This document shows positions 12,560 through 24,909 of a DNA stretch of 64,000 bases, in pieces. The stretch comes from Eutrigla gurnardus (lineage: Eukaryota > Chordata > Actinopteri > Perciformes > Triglidae). The stretch lies in contig OY741265.1 of NCBI GenBank assembly GCA_963514095.1, forward strand, positions 1,379,121-1,443,120. Direction: 5' to 3'. The stretch's first letter is position 1. The number at the start of each line of letters is the position of its first letter. Under the pieces are notes generated by a model. That model had not been told where the DNA came from. It did not search any database and was given only the letters and a program-made list of their open reading frames with translations. Position numbers and translations under genes: made by a program.

Positions 12560-13080
12560 GTGTAGCTTCGGCTCTACCCGCAGGCCGGTAGGAACTATTT
12601 CGTGTGTCCTTTGTTCGGGTAGGAACAGGTCCGCTGTAACACGTCACTTCCTGTGAATCTCGCATAAAGACGGGCCTGGCGGGATCTCCGCGGGTCAAAT
12701 TTTTTGGGTTTGTTCGGTGAATCCGGCGTGAATCGGAGCCATCAGAACCGCAGACATGGTGAGTGTTAACCGGGCAGAGTGTCCGCGAGCTGCCCGCCGC
12801 GAGGACCACGAAATGTGTCCCGAATTCTTCGGTTTTATTGTAATAATGGCGGGAGTTTTGCGATTGAATGGACGTCGGACGGACGTCGGCGAAACGGCTG
12901 CAGCAGCAACCGCACAGTCCTGAGTCGCTAAACTGATCAGAATACAGATTCGCGGTCAGTTTATTACCGGCTGTGTTTGACCGGTTCGGGTCGTAAACGG
13001 GTTTAGCTGGTTTAATTTCTACCGGGACGGGCCGCGGTGTTTTGTTAGCCGTTAGCTGCTGGCGTTAGCTCGCATCGCTA
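12560..13080 (+). promoter_or_regulatory. snrpb: CpG-rich promoter and first-exon region of snrpb
   Basis: A locally CG-rich region with no TATA box surrounds the first coding codon of snrpb at 12756-12758. This is consistent with a housekeeping CpG-island promoter. The transcription start is inferred to lie in roughly 12600-12750. It cannot be fixed from sequence alone. Confidence 0.5.
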
Positions 13081-16000
13081 GCTCACCCAGTGTTGTGGTT
13101 ACTGTGGTATCATGACTGAAACGTGCCAGTGCTTCTTTAATGCACCGATACTGTTACAAGTAGCGGATAAACGTGTGCACACAGTTTACACACCGAGAGG
13201 CAGTAAGTTACCGGGTCACCGAGCACCCCTCCCCCCGGCTAGCGAAGCGACGAGCTATCTCTGTAAGCTGTTAAACTTTTGTTTAATGACGCTCTGCACG
13301 TGTCGTCAGAGTAATCGATATTATTTACCCGCTGTGTCGCAGCGCCTTTGTTACTGTTGCCTTAAGGTTTTAGTGTATATTTGTTTTACTAGTATTTTCT
13401 ATTTGAGGTCACTGTTTGAACTGTGTGTGTGTGTGAGAAACACTCAGTAAAACCTTGTCAGACATGTTTCTCTCCAGCAGTTATCAAGCAGAAAGGACAA
13501 AGAAGTTTCAGCTCTCACTCCCTCCAACGAACACGGGGGTGATCGCTGTGCCTTCACACATTCAAACCAGCGGCCGAGTCACAATTTCTCCCATCAATTC
13601 AACTCTGTAGTCAACAGCGGGATTCTCCAACATATGTTGTCACTCTCTCTCAAACCCCCAGTTTCTTGCTCACGTCACAGAGTACCGATACCCTGCTGAT
13701 GGAGAAACTGTCCTGCTGTTTCACTGAAGTCGGTAATTGCTTCCTGCATGACTCGGCGAGCCGGTTCTGAGTGGCGCCGCATCCTCCACTTAGAAACGAT
13801 GGCGTCTAAGTGACTTAACTGCGACACGTTCAAGTTTACTTTGTAAACTAGGAGAAACTGAATCTAAAGCACCCTTGTGCCATCTAGTCGATCTATATTT
13901 CTTGGCGGAATATGCTTTTATGGCAATATTAAAATCTAACCACATGCCATCTTTTTAAAAATATTTTGAAAATATATGTAAGGACATGAAACCAACGATC
14001 TTATTGAATCAGGCCTCTTTTCCTTAAACGGTGATGCACGATAATAAAAAGCAGCGCCTGGTGTAGGAACAGTCTGGTGGTGATTATGTCATAGTTGTGC
14101 TTGTCTCTGATTGGTTCTCAGACGGTGGGTAAGAGCAGCAAGATGCTGCAGCACATTGACTTCAGGATGAGGTGCATCCTGCAGGATGGGCGGATCTTCA
14201 TCGGCACCTTCAAGGCCTTCGACAAACACATGAACCTGATCCTGTGCGACTGTGATGAGTTCAGGAAGATCAAGTAGGTTCCAACACTTAACAGGACTTT
14301 TTGAGTCCTCCAGTTGGTCAATACCTTCTGAGTTTATCCTGCCTTTGGTGCAGCACCTGAGAGTTTCTGCACCCAAGCCAGCAACAAGTGTTGTGGGGGA
14401 GTAGGGCTGTCCTCGGCCAAGACATTCTTTCGACAAAATCATAGTTGTCAGATCTGTAAAACAAAGTTTCAGATGTGCTGTGAAGACTTCTTGAAGTCAT
14501 TCACCATTGAAAAGCATTAAAAATTGACTGTAGAATAAATCCTAGTCTACCAAGTCTACGACTCAACTTTTTGACCAGTATGCTCCCTATTTTAATGCTG
14601 TTCTTTACTGATAAAATGAAGGATTTATTATTCATTAGTCACTTGTGCTGATTGGAGGATCGTCCCTTCTATCAGTATGATTGAAACACAGCAGGGGAGA
14701 TTGATTTGGTTGTTTTTGTTCCCCAGTCTATTCTTTTGTTTAAAGACTAAATATGAACATCACTGTAATGTACTTGTTGTTAATGCACCAAGTGAAACCC
14801 TGCTGTAAAAATGTTTGAGGAACTTCTGGTGCGGCGTTGGCTCTGTTTTTCAGGTTTCTACTAATGTTAGGGAAGGAGATGTGCCTCATCACCAGGTGTC
14901 GCACATCTGTCACGTTCTACAGGACAACAGTCACAAATCAATATTTTCCTAAATGTACACTGTTTTTGTCGTCCCTCAGGCCAAAGAACTCAAAGCAGCC
15001 GGAGCGAGAGGAAAAGAGGGTTCTGGGTCTGGTTCTGCTGAGGGGGGAGAACCTGGTCTCTATGACTGTTGAGGGCCCACCCCCTAAAGACGTAAGTGGC
15101 TCCCTGCATCCAATAGCAGATAGACTTGTGGTGGTGTCATCAGAATACTTATTCTTTTAATTATATAATCATCACAGACTGTTTCTGAATGTTTTGTCGA
15201 CTTGATTCAAACAGACTGGCATCGCCCGCGTGCCGTTGGCGGGCGTGGCCGGCGGTCCAGGTGTGGGTCGCGCAGCAGGTCGCGGCGTCCCTGCAGGAGC
15301 TCCGATGCCTCAGGCTCCAGCAGGACTTGCTGGGCCCGTCAGAGGGGTTGGCGGACCTTCGCAGCAGGTAACCATGGCAACAGCCGCTCTGTTCTTCACA
15401 GGTGTGTGTGTGTTTGTTCAGGTGATGACACCTTCCTGTGTGTTTCCAGGTGATGACTCCACAGGGCCGAGGAACGGTCGCTGCAGCAGCCGCAGGAGCA
15501 AGTATCGCAGGCGCTCCCACGCAGTACCCGCCTGGACGAGGAGCCCCACCCCCCATGGGCAGAGGAGCCCCTCCTCCAGGTGACTGGACCTGACTTTTAG
15601 TTTTTACTCCTGTGCACTGATTGGTTAGTTATGACCTGAGGAAAGCCTCGAGGTACGTGTCCACAGGCAGCGGTGTTTCCCCGCGTCCCATTCATTGTCT
15701 GTGGAAAAGCTGTGCAAAGCATTCTGGTAGCGTTGCGGCGAATTTCAAGAGAGAATTAAAAGAGTGAGTCGCTCATTTGCATAAAGTTAAAGTCAAATAT
15801 ACTTTATGCTAATCGGAGGCGCCGGGCTCGACTTGCCGCCTCGGGAACGCTCGCGAAAATCTTCTAAACTGAATGTTGTTGATCTAAAATAAAGACAGAT
15901 TCAGCAACTGCATAGCTTCTTTCTCGCTTAAAATGTTTTCAGAAACACCTTTCGGTGAACTATTTTCGTAAACTAAGAGTTTTCAAACTCGCCACCATGT

Positions 16001-16537
16001 TGGGATTTGAAATCCGGGAGCAGACAGGACAGCTGTGAAAGTGTTCGTCCAATCAGGTGCAGCCATGAAGTGGTTGTATGAAGGAGAGCGCCTGTCTATC
16101 ATCCTCTAGTGGCAGCCCACCAAGCGTGCAATACTGGCAAGCGGCGCGTCCACTTGTGTTTAAAATCGCCCTGTGGACACGTAGCATCAGAAGGGTAAAT
16201 GAGCTTCTTTCCTGCGTACTGATTTGTCACCTGCTCCCCTGCAGGTATGATGGGCCCGCCTCCTGGCATGAGGCCCCCTATGGGTCCTCCAATGGGAATG
16301 CCTCCAGGTCGAGGCGCTCCCATGGGGATGCCGCCCCCGGGCATGAGGCCGCCACCCCCTGGAATGAGAGGTAAGCGGTTACCATGGAGATGGCTCTGGT
16401 CGTGTGTCCGAGGAGCCAATCATATTATATTGATTGATGTGATTTTAATGATGCCTGCTAACAGACCATGTGACCCCTTCTGCTCTGCTTTCTCAGGACC
16501 TCCCCCTCCCGGAATGAGACCGCCCCCTCGGCCCTGA
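12756..16537 (+). CDS. snrpb: Small nuclear ribonucleoprotein-associated protein B/B' (SmB)
   Basis: Seven coding exons: 12756-12758 (ATG alone), 14122-14273, 14980-15091, 15215-15367, 15450-15579, 16245-16370 and 16497-16537. All phases agree and give 238 aa, against about 240 in human SmB'. The protein is a core Sm subunit of the heptameric ring on U1, U2, U4 and U5 snRNAs, assembled in the cytoplasm and working in nuclear spliceosomes. Residues 1 to about 88 form the Sm fold (TVGKSSKMLQHID, then FIGTFKAFDKHMNLILCDC as Sm1 and VLGLVLLRGENLVSMTVEGP as Sm2). The rest is Gly/Arg-containing and proline-rich, with repeated PPPGMRPP motifs of the kind bound by GYF/WW domains. The start codon in its own exon immediately before the donor matches the vertebrate gene. 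SNRPN is a mammalian paralogue, so the fish gene is snrpb. Confidence 0.97.
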
Positions 16538-16617
16538 GGACACCCTGTCCCCTCAGATTCACCCGTTGTATAGACTCTTTTTTTTGTTTTTTGTTTTTAA
16601 TCTGTTTTGTGTTTTTT

Positions 16618-16623
16618 AATAAA
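16618..16623 (+). terminator. snrpb: Polyadenylation signal of snrpb
   Basis: AATAAA about 80 bp after the snrpb stop codon, following a T-rich stretch. Confidence 0.85.
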
Positions 16624-16954
16624 GTTTCTTCAGGATGGTTTGATTTCAGCTCGCCTGTCTTTTTTTTTTATTTTATTTTATTTGGGAACCAGTTCAATGA
16701 AAGTATAAAGTAACAGCTGGTCACAGCTCAGATGAACAAATTAATGTATCTAGGGCCATATTAAAGAGTTTGTCAAATCATTACACAAGTCATCTCGAGT
16801 CAGTCTTCATATAGAGCAGGTCAAGACTTCAGAGACCAAACTGGGTCGCTGTGAAGAAACTCCCATTTAACGGCTAGAAACCTTGGGCAGAACCGGTCTC
16901 TGGGTTGGGCCTTCTTTCGGGACTGGATCGGTTGTAAGAAGGCACTGTAACACA

Positions 16955-17405
16955 ATAACTGCAACCTCCAGTTCTGAAGAACCAAGCACTGAATGCTGAT
17001 AATTCTGCATTTTCTCTGCTGGCCACCAGGGGGCGACTCCTCTCTGGTTGTATAGAAGTCTATGAGAAAATGGTCCTACTTCTCTCTGCTGGCCACCAGG
17101 GGGCGACTCCTCTCTGGTTGTATAGAAGTCTATGAGAAAATGGTCCTACTTCTCTCTGCTGGCCACCAGGGGGCGACTCCTCTCTGGTTGTATAGAAGTC
17201 TATGAGAAAATGGTCCTACTTCTCTCGATGTATTATCTCAGTAAACATTGTAAACATGAGTTTATGGTCTCAATCTCTAGTTTCAAGTCTTCTTCAATCC
17301 AGCATGATGTTCATTTAGTACATTATGGTCCATTTAGAGTCCACCAGACCAGAAAGCAGGGGATGCTTTAGGGGTGGGGCTTACCTGCTGATTGACAGGT
17401 CGTTA
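16955..17405 (+). mobile_element. Dispersed non-autonomous element with three tandem CTCF-motif units, copy 1
   Basis: Three 70-bp units, each starting near ggccaccagg at 17021, 17091 and 17161, are followed by a conserved tail (cagtaaacattgtaaacatg through gggcttacctgctgattgac to aggtcg). The same unit and tail occur at 28954-29565 on the opposite strand and at 42760-43495 on this strand, so it is a dispersed family. No coding capacity and no clear terminal repeats were seen. The class is unknown. Confidence 0.85.
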
Positions 17406-17600
17406 CCACGCAACCAAGTTAGTTGCTAAGACTACTTTAACACCTTGAACTATGAAGTTAACTTTATTAGCAGCTTCATACCAGAATTCACATGGATCCA
17501 GATCCAGTAAGGGTGCTGCTCTGGGTCCCAATCTGCACCTCGTGTTCATCAGATCCACCTGTCGCTCCTCCACAGTCCAAATATGGTCACTTGTACATGC

Positions 17601-17770
17601 TGGCTCTCTGGCATGACTTAAACACTAAATGGTCACTTGTTGCAAAAATACAAGGTGGTGATGATCAAATCGTCTGATAATTAGGGACTATTTTCACAGC
17701 ACCGGATAAACAGGTGTCAGGTTCATTATGGCCCCATTCCATTTAGTGTTTAAGTCATGCCAGAGAGCCA
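17601..17770. repeat. Perfect 32-bp inverted repeat with 106-bp loop
   Basis: Positions 17601-17632 (tggctctctggcatgactta onward) are the exact reverse complement of 17739-17770. The pair could form a hairpin or be the arms of a small MITE-like insertion. Confidence 0.9.
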
Positions 17771-18329
17771 GTATCTACAATACCTGGGTTTAAATTGAAC
17801 AGTGCCACACTTAAAGTCCCAGTTGGCAAATCCAGCGGATCGAGGGCACTCTGTCAGATTTTGAATGTTTACAACTCTCACGCTCCTCCCCCACGACCGC
17901 CGAGCTCCTCCCCCTCGACTCCGTGCCCTTTGAAATCCTTTAGATCACGCCACCTTTGAAACGCAGGTCCGAGGGGGCAGGGCCACCGTCGCCATCTTTC
18001 TTTTTTTCCTTCTTTTCCACCGGTGTTTTCTTTTCCTTGGTTGTTTTCACGTAGAGGCGCGCTTTTTTTCTAAAACCGGATGATTAATGTTGTTCTATCA
18101 GAGCATATAGTCGGCTTCGGTGAATATGATCAAACAAATGTTGCCTAGGACTTTAATGTTATTAAATACACCTGTCTTCACCCTACAATGACGTCATAAC
18201 GGCTGCTGTGAGGCTTATTTAGAAATGTTAAGAGTGCATGTTCACATGATCACTGAGTACATTAAAATCCACCAGGCATGTGTGCGTGGGGGGAGGCGTG
18301 TCATGTGACCCGCTGCTGTCATGTGACCT

Positions 18330-18470
18330 ACAGCTGTCATGTGACCTGCTATGATTCTTCGTTTGTGTTGGAAGCAGCAGCAGCAGTATCGGGCACGTTG
18401 TCTTCTTCGCTGCTGAACGGGAACCAGGTGTACGCAGGTGACACGAGACCGATAGAAGAGGTGCGTGTTT
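18330..18470 (+). promoter_or_regulatory. ctsa: Likely first noncoding exon region of ctsa
   Basis: The ctsa ATG lies directly after an intron acceptor (ttcag at 19891-19895), so at least one upstream untranslated exon is needed. Candidate donors occur here (accag then gtgtac, cgcag then gtgaca, agaag-ag then gtgcgt), near agcagcagcagca. Which one is used cannot be decided. Confidence 0.35.
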
Positions 18471-19895
18471 GTGACGTTACTCTGTTACTTTGTTGCTCAG
18501 TTTAACGTTGTTGTGTTTCAGCAGTTCGCTGTTTTGACCTGTTTCCGGGTTATAAACACCCGAACAGACACTTTAAACGGTCTGAAATGCAACTGTAACT
18601 CTGCAGTTTGTGTGAAGTCAGTCTGACGGGGTTTTCTCCATCTGCTGTCTGCCGTACTTCATTCAGTAAGAACGACATTAAAGATGACTTCACGCGGTAG
18701 AAGCCTTTAACGGTGGTTAATTAAACGCGGGAAACATATTATGAATCGGCAAATTGTCCTGATTAATTCGGCGTAATTTAGAAAACCAACCACACACGTG
18801 ACGTAATTTGATACCATGTAAGTATCTTGTAAGTGGGGAGCTCTGCCGAGGCTGCTGCTCCCATTCTGTCCGCTTGAATCCGGTGACGTAGTTCTCTAAA
18901 CTCAATGGAAGAACACAATGGTATTTCAACATTTATCTGCTGACTCGGCGAAAAATGCATTTAATTCTTTAAAATCAAGAGATTTTTAGACCGGGTCCTG
19001 GACAGAAACACACGGCTGGTTTAACAAACTGCTCCCGGTCAGCCCGCATATCATTTTCGCGCCAAACTTAGTTAAAAATGATTATAATAAATATGTATTT
19101 CCTGCGTTGGTGAAAACGATCACTCTATAAATGTTGATTGGGACAAATTATGAATCGGGAACTCGTTTGAATTAATTCGACTCACAGTAATGAAACTCGC
19201 GTTATTTGTTTTGAAATGTGACGTTTTACAACTGGTTTAATGACGCTGTGTACGACCTATTTGTGTGGAACTCTGACTGCGATCATTTAAGGGGGTCTGG
19301 GGGGTCCGTACCTGGACCACTTTAACAGTAGATGTCATTTCCTGTATTCTTTTATCCGGTTAAAGTGTAGTATTATTATTATTATTATAGCATGCAGGAT
19401 TTTATCTGCATTGCGATTTAAAAATAAGTTGAGAATTTCCATGATAAGGGTCAGGAGCCCCCATGAGGTTTAAAAAGCTCTCACTTCCTATCACAGTAGA
19501 GAAGTGAAAAGGCCTAATTTAAATAATTCAGAATGTAAAAATGTATTCCTTCATGCAGAGAGACCACCAGGATTTGTTTTGCACTAAATGATGTTCACTA
19601 AAAACAGATGCGTCTTATCTGTGACGCAATAACAAATATATATATATATTTTTTTAAATGTAAGATAACTGAATGTGATTAAATCCACTGTCATATTGAA
19701 ACTACAACTTTCTAATGGACTACAAATGGCTCATCTCCTCTTCCTCCCATGTTGATTGGTTGTGTTAATAGTCATCTGACTTGACGAGGAACCTTCAAGA
19801 GAGAAGCCGGACTCTGTGCCAGTAATGGCCATGCCGTTGATGTCACTTCCTGTTGATGTCACTTCTTGTTGATGTCCCTTTGTGTGGTATTTCAG

Positions 19896-22800
19896 ATGCA
19901 GGCGGCTGCGTTTTTGTGTTACTTCCTGTTCTCCCTGCTCGGCGGCGGCTGTGCTGTGCCGGCCGCAGACGAGGTCACTTACCTGCCCGGTCTTTCGAAG
20001 CAGCCGAGCTTCAGGCATTTCTCCGGATACCTGAGTGTGGCCGACGGGAAACACCTGCACTACTGGTCAGCACCCGACGCACCTCCGACACACACCCGAC
20101 ACACACCCGACGCACCTCCGACACACCTCCGACACACACCCAGCGCACCTCTGACACACACCCGGGACACACCTCCGACACACACCCGACGCACCTCCGA
20201 CGCACCTCCGACGCACCTCCGACACACACCCGACACACACCTGACGCACCCGGGACACACCTCCGACACACACCCGACGCACCCGGGACACACCTCCAAC
20301 ACACACCCGACGCACCCGGGACACACCTCCGACACACACCCGACGCACCCGGGACACACCTCCGACACACACCCGGGACACACACCCGACGCACCCGGGA
20401 CACACATGACGCACTCTGGACACACTCGACGCACCTCCGGCACACCTGAAGCACCCGACGCACCTCCGACACACCTCTGACACACCTCGATCATTTCATC
20501 TTTGATTGTGTTGTTGTTCTGGTGTTCAGGTTCGCAGAGTCCCAGAATGACCCGACCTCTGACCCCGTGGTGTTGTGGCTGAACGGCGGCCCTGGCTGCA
20601 GCTCTTTGGACGGGTTCATGACAGAGCACGGCCCCTTCCTGGTAGGTCACCCTCGGACTTGGCACGCCTCGGTGTGATGTCACAGCGGCACCTGATGACC
20701 TTTTGACCTCCACATTGTTTCAGATCCAGGATGACGGTGTGACGCTCGAGTACAACCAGTACTCCTGGAACAAGGTCAGTGAGCCGGATACCGCTCTCCA
20801 CGAGTTACAGCCACCTAAACCATGTGACCAAACCCATCTGATGACTCATTGGTTAATGTAGATTCATGGAAGCTGAGTGGTTCACTGTTTCCGGGCAGAT
20901 TGCCAACATGTTGTACCTGGAGTCTCCAGTAGGCGTCGGCTTCTCGTACTCCGATGATAAGAACTACGCCACCAACGACACCGAGGTCGGTGACACGCTC
21001 GAAACTCGGCTTCTGATTGGCTCACAGGTTCACGCTGTCTGATTTAACACGTTGTTGTTGTTTTCTCTCGTCAGGTGTCAATGAACAACTACCTGGCGCT
21101 GAAGGAGTTCTTCCGTCTGTTTCCAGAGTTCAGCAAGAACCAACTGTTCCTGACCGGCGAGAGTTACGGAGGAATCTACATCCCGACGCTCGCCGAGAGG
21201 GTGATGGAGGACGGCAGCCTCAACCTGCAGGTACACACTGGTGCTACACACTGGTGCTACACACCGATACACACGGATACAGATATTGCAGTATACTGCA
21301 CGCTGATACTGTAGTACTACATGGAGATGGTAGTAATCTTGCTATAAAGACAGAAAAAGTGTCCGGTCATCGTTGCTGTTGGGATGCTCAGGTTAGCGAC
21401 CCCGTCATGCTAGCTGCGTCTCACCTGTCCTGCAGGCCATCGCCGTGGGCAACGGGATGTCCAGCTACGAGATGAACGACAACTCCCTGGTGTACTTCGC
21501 CTACTACCACGGCCTGCTGGGCAGCCGGCTCTGGACCCAGCTGCAGGCCTTCTGCTGCAGCGGCGGCAAGTGCAACTTCTACGACAACCAGGACATGAAC
21601 TGCTCCGCCGGCGTGAGTCTCCACAGACGGTCTACGAGCTAAAAATCAGGTCTGACCTGGATCTGGTCCTCGTAAACCAGGTTTGAATCTGGTTTATGAG
21701 GACCTGAATCTGGTTATCAAGTGTGTTTGTTTCTTCTACAGCTGTTTGAGGTTCAGGAAATCATCTACAATTCTGGACTGAACATGTACAACCTGTACGC
21801 TTCCTGTCCAGGTGGAGTCCACCAGAGAGTCAGGTAACCTTTGACCTCTGTGTCATAATGTGTATATCAAATTCTGCTGAATATTAAACACAACACCTGT
21901 AGTTCGTGCTAGAAGCTCACCTGTAGTTCCTGCTAGAAGCCCACCTGTAGTTCCTGCTAGAAGCTCACCTGTAGTTCGTGCTTGAAGCTCACCTGTAGTT
22001 CGTGCTAGAAGCTCACCTGTAGTTCCTGCTAGAAGCTCACCTGTAGTTCCTGCTAGAAGCTCACCTGCAGTTCCTGCTAGAAGCTCACCTGCAGTTCGTG
22101 CTAGAAGCTCACCTGCAGTTCGTGCTTGAAGCTCACCTGTAGTTCCTGCTAGAAGCTCACCTGTAGTTCCTGCTAGAAGCTCACCTGCAGTTCGTGCTTG
22201 AAGCTCACCTGTAGTTCCTGCTAGAAGCTCACCTGTAGTTCCTGCTAGAAGCTCACCTGCAGTTCGTGCTTGAAGCTCACCTGTAGTTCCTGCTAGAAGC
22301 TCACCTGTAGTTCCTGCTAGAAGCTCACCTGCAGTTCGTGCTTGAAGCTCACCTGTAGTTCCTGCTAGAAGCTCACCTGTAGTTCCTGCTAGAAGCTCAC
22401 CTGCAGTTCGTGCTTGAAGCTCACCTGTAGTTCGTGCTAGAAGCTCACCTGTAGTTCGTGCTAGAAGCTCACCTGTAGTTCCTGCTAGAAGCTCACCTGC
22501 AGTTCCTGCTAGAAGCTCACCTGCAGTTCGTGCTAGAAGCTCACCTGCAGTTCGTGCTTGAAGCTCACCTGTAGTTCCTGCTAGAAGCTCACCTGTAGTT
22601 CCTGCTAGAAGCTCACCTGCAGTTCGTGCTTGAAGCTCACCTGTAGTTCCTGCTAGAAGCTCACCTGCAGCAGGTGTAGTCTGACCTCAGAGCTCACAGG
22701 TGACGGGTTAACTTCCTGTCGTCATCAGTGTTGAACGAGGCGAGGTGGTGATCAGAGATCTGGGGAACTCCTTCATCAACCATCAGGCGACTCTGCTGTT

Positions 22801-24637
22801 GAACCAGGTGTGCATCAAGTCAGCTGACTTCTGTTTACATTAACGTCACCTGATTGGACAGTAATGAGGTTCTTCTGACTCTCCGAGTAGAAGTTACGAG
22901 GTCTGGCGTCCCAGCATCTGTCCGTCCGTCTGGACCCCCCCTGCACCAACTCCACCCCCTCCACCCTCTACCTGAACAACCAGTACGTCAAAGCGGCGCT
23001 GCACATCAGCCCCAAGGCCCTGAGCTGGGTCATCTGCAGGTAACGCACCTGAACACGACGAACCTCGTTAACACTCTGGTTGGAGCCGTTTCTAGTGGAC
23101 TGTGCGGGTACATAGAGTACAGGTGTGATGGGATGACTGACTTTGTGTCAATAAGTTGTGAACAGATGACCTCTGATTGTGTTGCAGCTCGGAGGTTAAT
23201 GTGAACTACGGTCGTCTCTACACGGATGTCAGGAAACAGTACCTGAAGCTGCTCGGTGCGCTGGTCAGTGAACGCAGCGTGCCTGTTCTCCTTTTATTTT
23301 TTTAAGTTTTTTTATTTTTTTTAACTTCCTCATTAAACACCACCAAGCCTGACAAGTTGCATTCAGTACATTTCCAAAGCAGTAACTCCACCTGTACAGG
23401 TGAGGCCTGTTGGAGAGTGACAGGAAGTGACAAAAAGCCTTGTCTAAACAGGAAGTTAAATAACTAATGTATAGCGCTGTTCAATCACATCCTGATTTAG
23501 TAACATGTCAACCATTTATCTGTTTGGGGAGCTATAATTGTTTTAAGTTTTGAGTTTCACTGGCTACGCTAATTATTTTGTTTAACTAGTTGGGATCAAA
23601 TATCAATAGAAATGACCACGTAGTGATTGGCTGATGTATCCCAGTGGGCGTGGCTGGTGTATCCAGGTGTGGGCGGTCGTGTCCATGTTTAAACTGTTGT
23701 TCTCTGCAGAAGTACCGGGTCCTGGTCTACAACGGGGACGTGGACATGGCCTGTAACTTCATGGGGGACGAGTGGTTTGTCGAGTCTCTGAACCAGGAGG
23801 TAACTTTTTAAATCAAAGTTATTGATCAATTATTAGGTTAAGCAGTTTGATATTATGATGTATTGTGTGGAGTTTGTGAATAAATGCAATAAAGACACTA
23901 ATCAAGCAACTCCAGCTCAGGCGCTCTTAAGATGGACTGATCTTTTAAGGTGGACTGACATTTCCAGTTTGTCATCAGCTTATTTAATATTTATAGATTT
24001 ATTTTTTTAACTGAGGACATTGATCGGTCTTGTTGTCTGTTAACGGTTAATGATTAACATCCCTGAATACAAGCCGGGTTTCAGCACCGACCGGCCGCTG
24101 ATGTTTGCTGCTTTATCATTTGCCAGAATGTTTCATAACGACGACGGATGCCCGATCAATAAGTGGATCCAGCTGTGATCGTAGAGTCTCATTCATGTTT
24201 GTAACTGATTATCATCAGAGACTCCAAACGGAACCAGTTCTGTAGGTGGAGTTAGGAGGTTAGGGTTGGACCAGGACCAGGACCGAGGGGGGGGCTGTAG
24301 AACCATCAGGGGGTCTCCAGGTGTGCTAACCTCCGGTGTCTCTCAGGTGCAGGTCCAGAGGCGTCCGTGGTTCTACAACGACGTGGACGGTCAGCAGGTC
24401 GGCGGCTTTGTTAAAGATTTTGACAACATCTCCTTCCTCACTGTCAAGGTAAACGTGCTCGTCTTCATCAGCTGACTGTGTGATGTCATCGTTGTGCTGC
24501 CGCCGGTTACCTGTCATTTAAAACACCTGACCTGGACGTGTGTCCTCCTGCAGGGTTCTGGTCACATGGTCCCGTCGGACAAACCCAGCGCTGCCTTCGC
24601 CATGTTCACCAGGTTCATCAAGAAGCAGCCGTACTGA
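19896..24637 (+). CDS. ctsa: Lysosomal protective protein / cathepsin A (serine carboxypeptidase)
   Basis: Thirteen coding exons: 19896-20065, 20530-20641, 20724-20774, 20899-20985, 21075-21230, 21436-21612, 21742-21833, 22729-22807, 22891-23039, 23188-23263, 23710-23799, 24347-24448 and 24554-24637. They give 474 aa (human 480). The enzyme removes C-terminal residues from peptides in lysosomes. In the family it also stabilises beta-galactosidase and neuraminidase 1. Visible features are an N-terminal signal peptide (about residues 1-20, hydrophobic FLCYFLFSLLGGG), LNGGPGCSS of the oxyanion region, nucleophile Ser170 in GESYGG, the acid in NGDVDMACN (about 391-399), His451 in GSGHMVP, and many paired cysteines of the S10 fold. 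It looks intact. Intron 1 and intron 7 carry minisatellites. Confidence 0.98.
20070..20485. repeat. GC-rich minisatellite starting at the ctsa exon 1 donor
   Basis: Irregular tandem units built from gacgcacctc, cgacacacac and ccgggacacac occupy nearly all of this intron. The first unit begins within about 5 bp of the splice donor (gtcagc at 20066). Long ORFs on both strands here are composed of the repeat only. Confidence 0.93.
21895..22670. repeat. 24-bp minisatellite in ctsa intron 7, about 32 copies
   Basis: Unit agttcctgctagaagctcac plus ctgt, with variants cctgc, cgtgct and tgaagc. Read on the minus strand each unit contains caggtgagc, a strong donor-like sequence. Confidence 0.96.
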
Positions 24638-24901
24638 CCTCTGACCTCCTTATGGACTCTTCAGGCTGCCCCCCCCCCATTTACTGCCAGCCAATTGGCA
24701 GAGCCCTGCTTTGTGCTGCCTGGTTATTGTCACAGGAAATTAATAAAACGTCTCAATCTCAGCCAATCACGTCACTCCTGTCATCAGTCGCCTGTACTGG
24801 TGACACGTTGCCATGGAAACGAGCACTGCCGTCTTTCTCGAAGATTTTGAATGTGAAACTTGTTTTTGGTGATTTTTGTTGTACGAAGGGAATAATCTGA
24901 A

Positions 24902-24907
24902 AATAAA
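24902..24907 (+). terminator. ctsa: Polyadenylation signal of ctsa
   Basis: AATAAA 265 bp after the ctsa stop codon. An earlier possible AATAAA lies near 24741. Confidence 0.75.
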
Positions 24908-24909
24908 GT

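Larger units (their letters stand above)
16640..18300. other. snrpb-ctsa intergenic region made of dispersed repeats
   Basis: It contains the CTCF-motif element (about 16955-17400), then a segment at about 17490-17600 whose reverse complement resembles 50395-50480, then a long inverted repeat at 17601-17770. CT/GA-rich sequence lies near 17880-18010. No exon was recognised. Confidence 0.7.

Noticed and set aside
12756..16537. A C/D-box snoRNA hosted in snrpb introns, as reported for the human gene
   Set aside because: I looked for paired TGATGA and CTGA boxes with terminal stems in the short introns and found none convincing.
19853..20713. Long ORFs of 138-217 codons on both strands in ctsa intron 1
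   Set aside because: Composed entirely of the minisatellite, with all frames open and residues only THP/CVR-type repeats. The true ctsa exons flank it.
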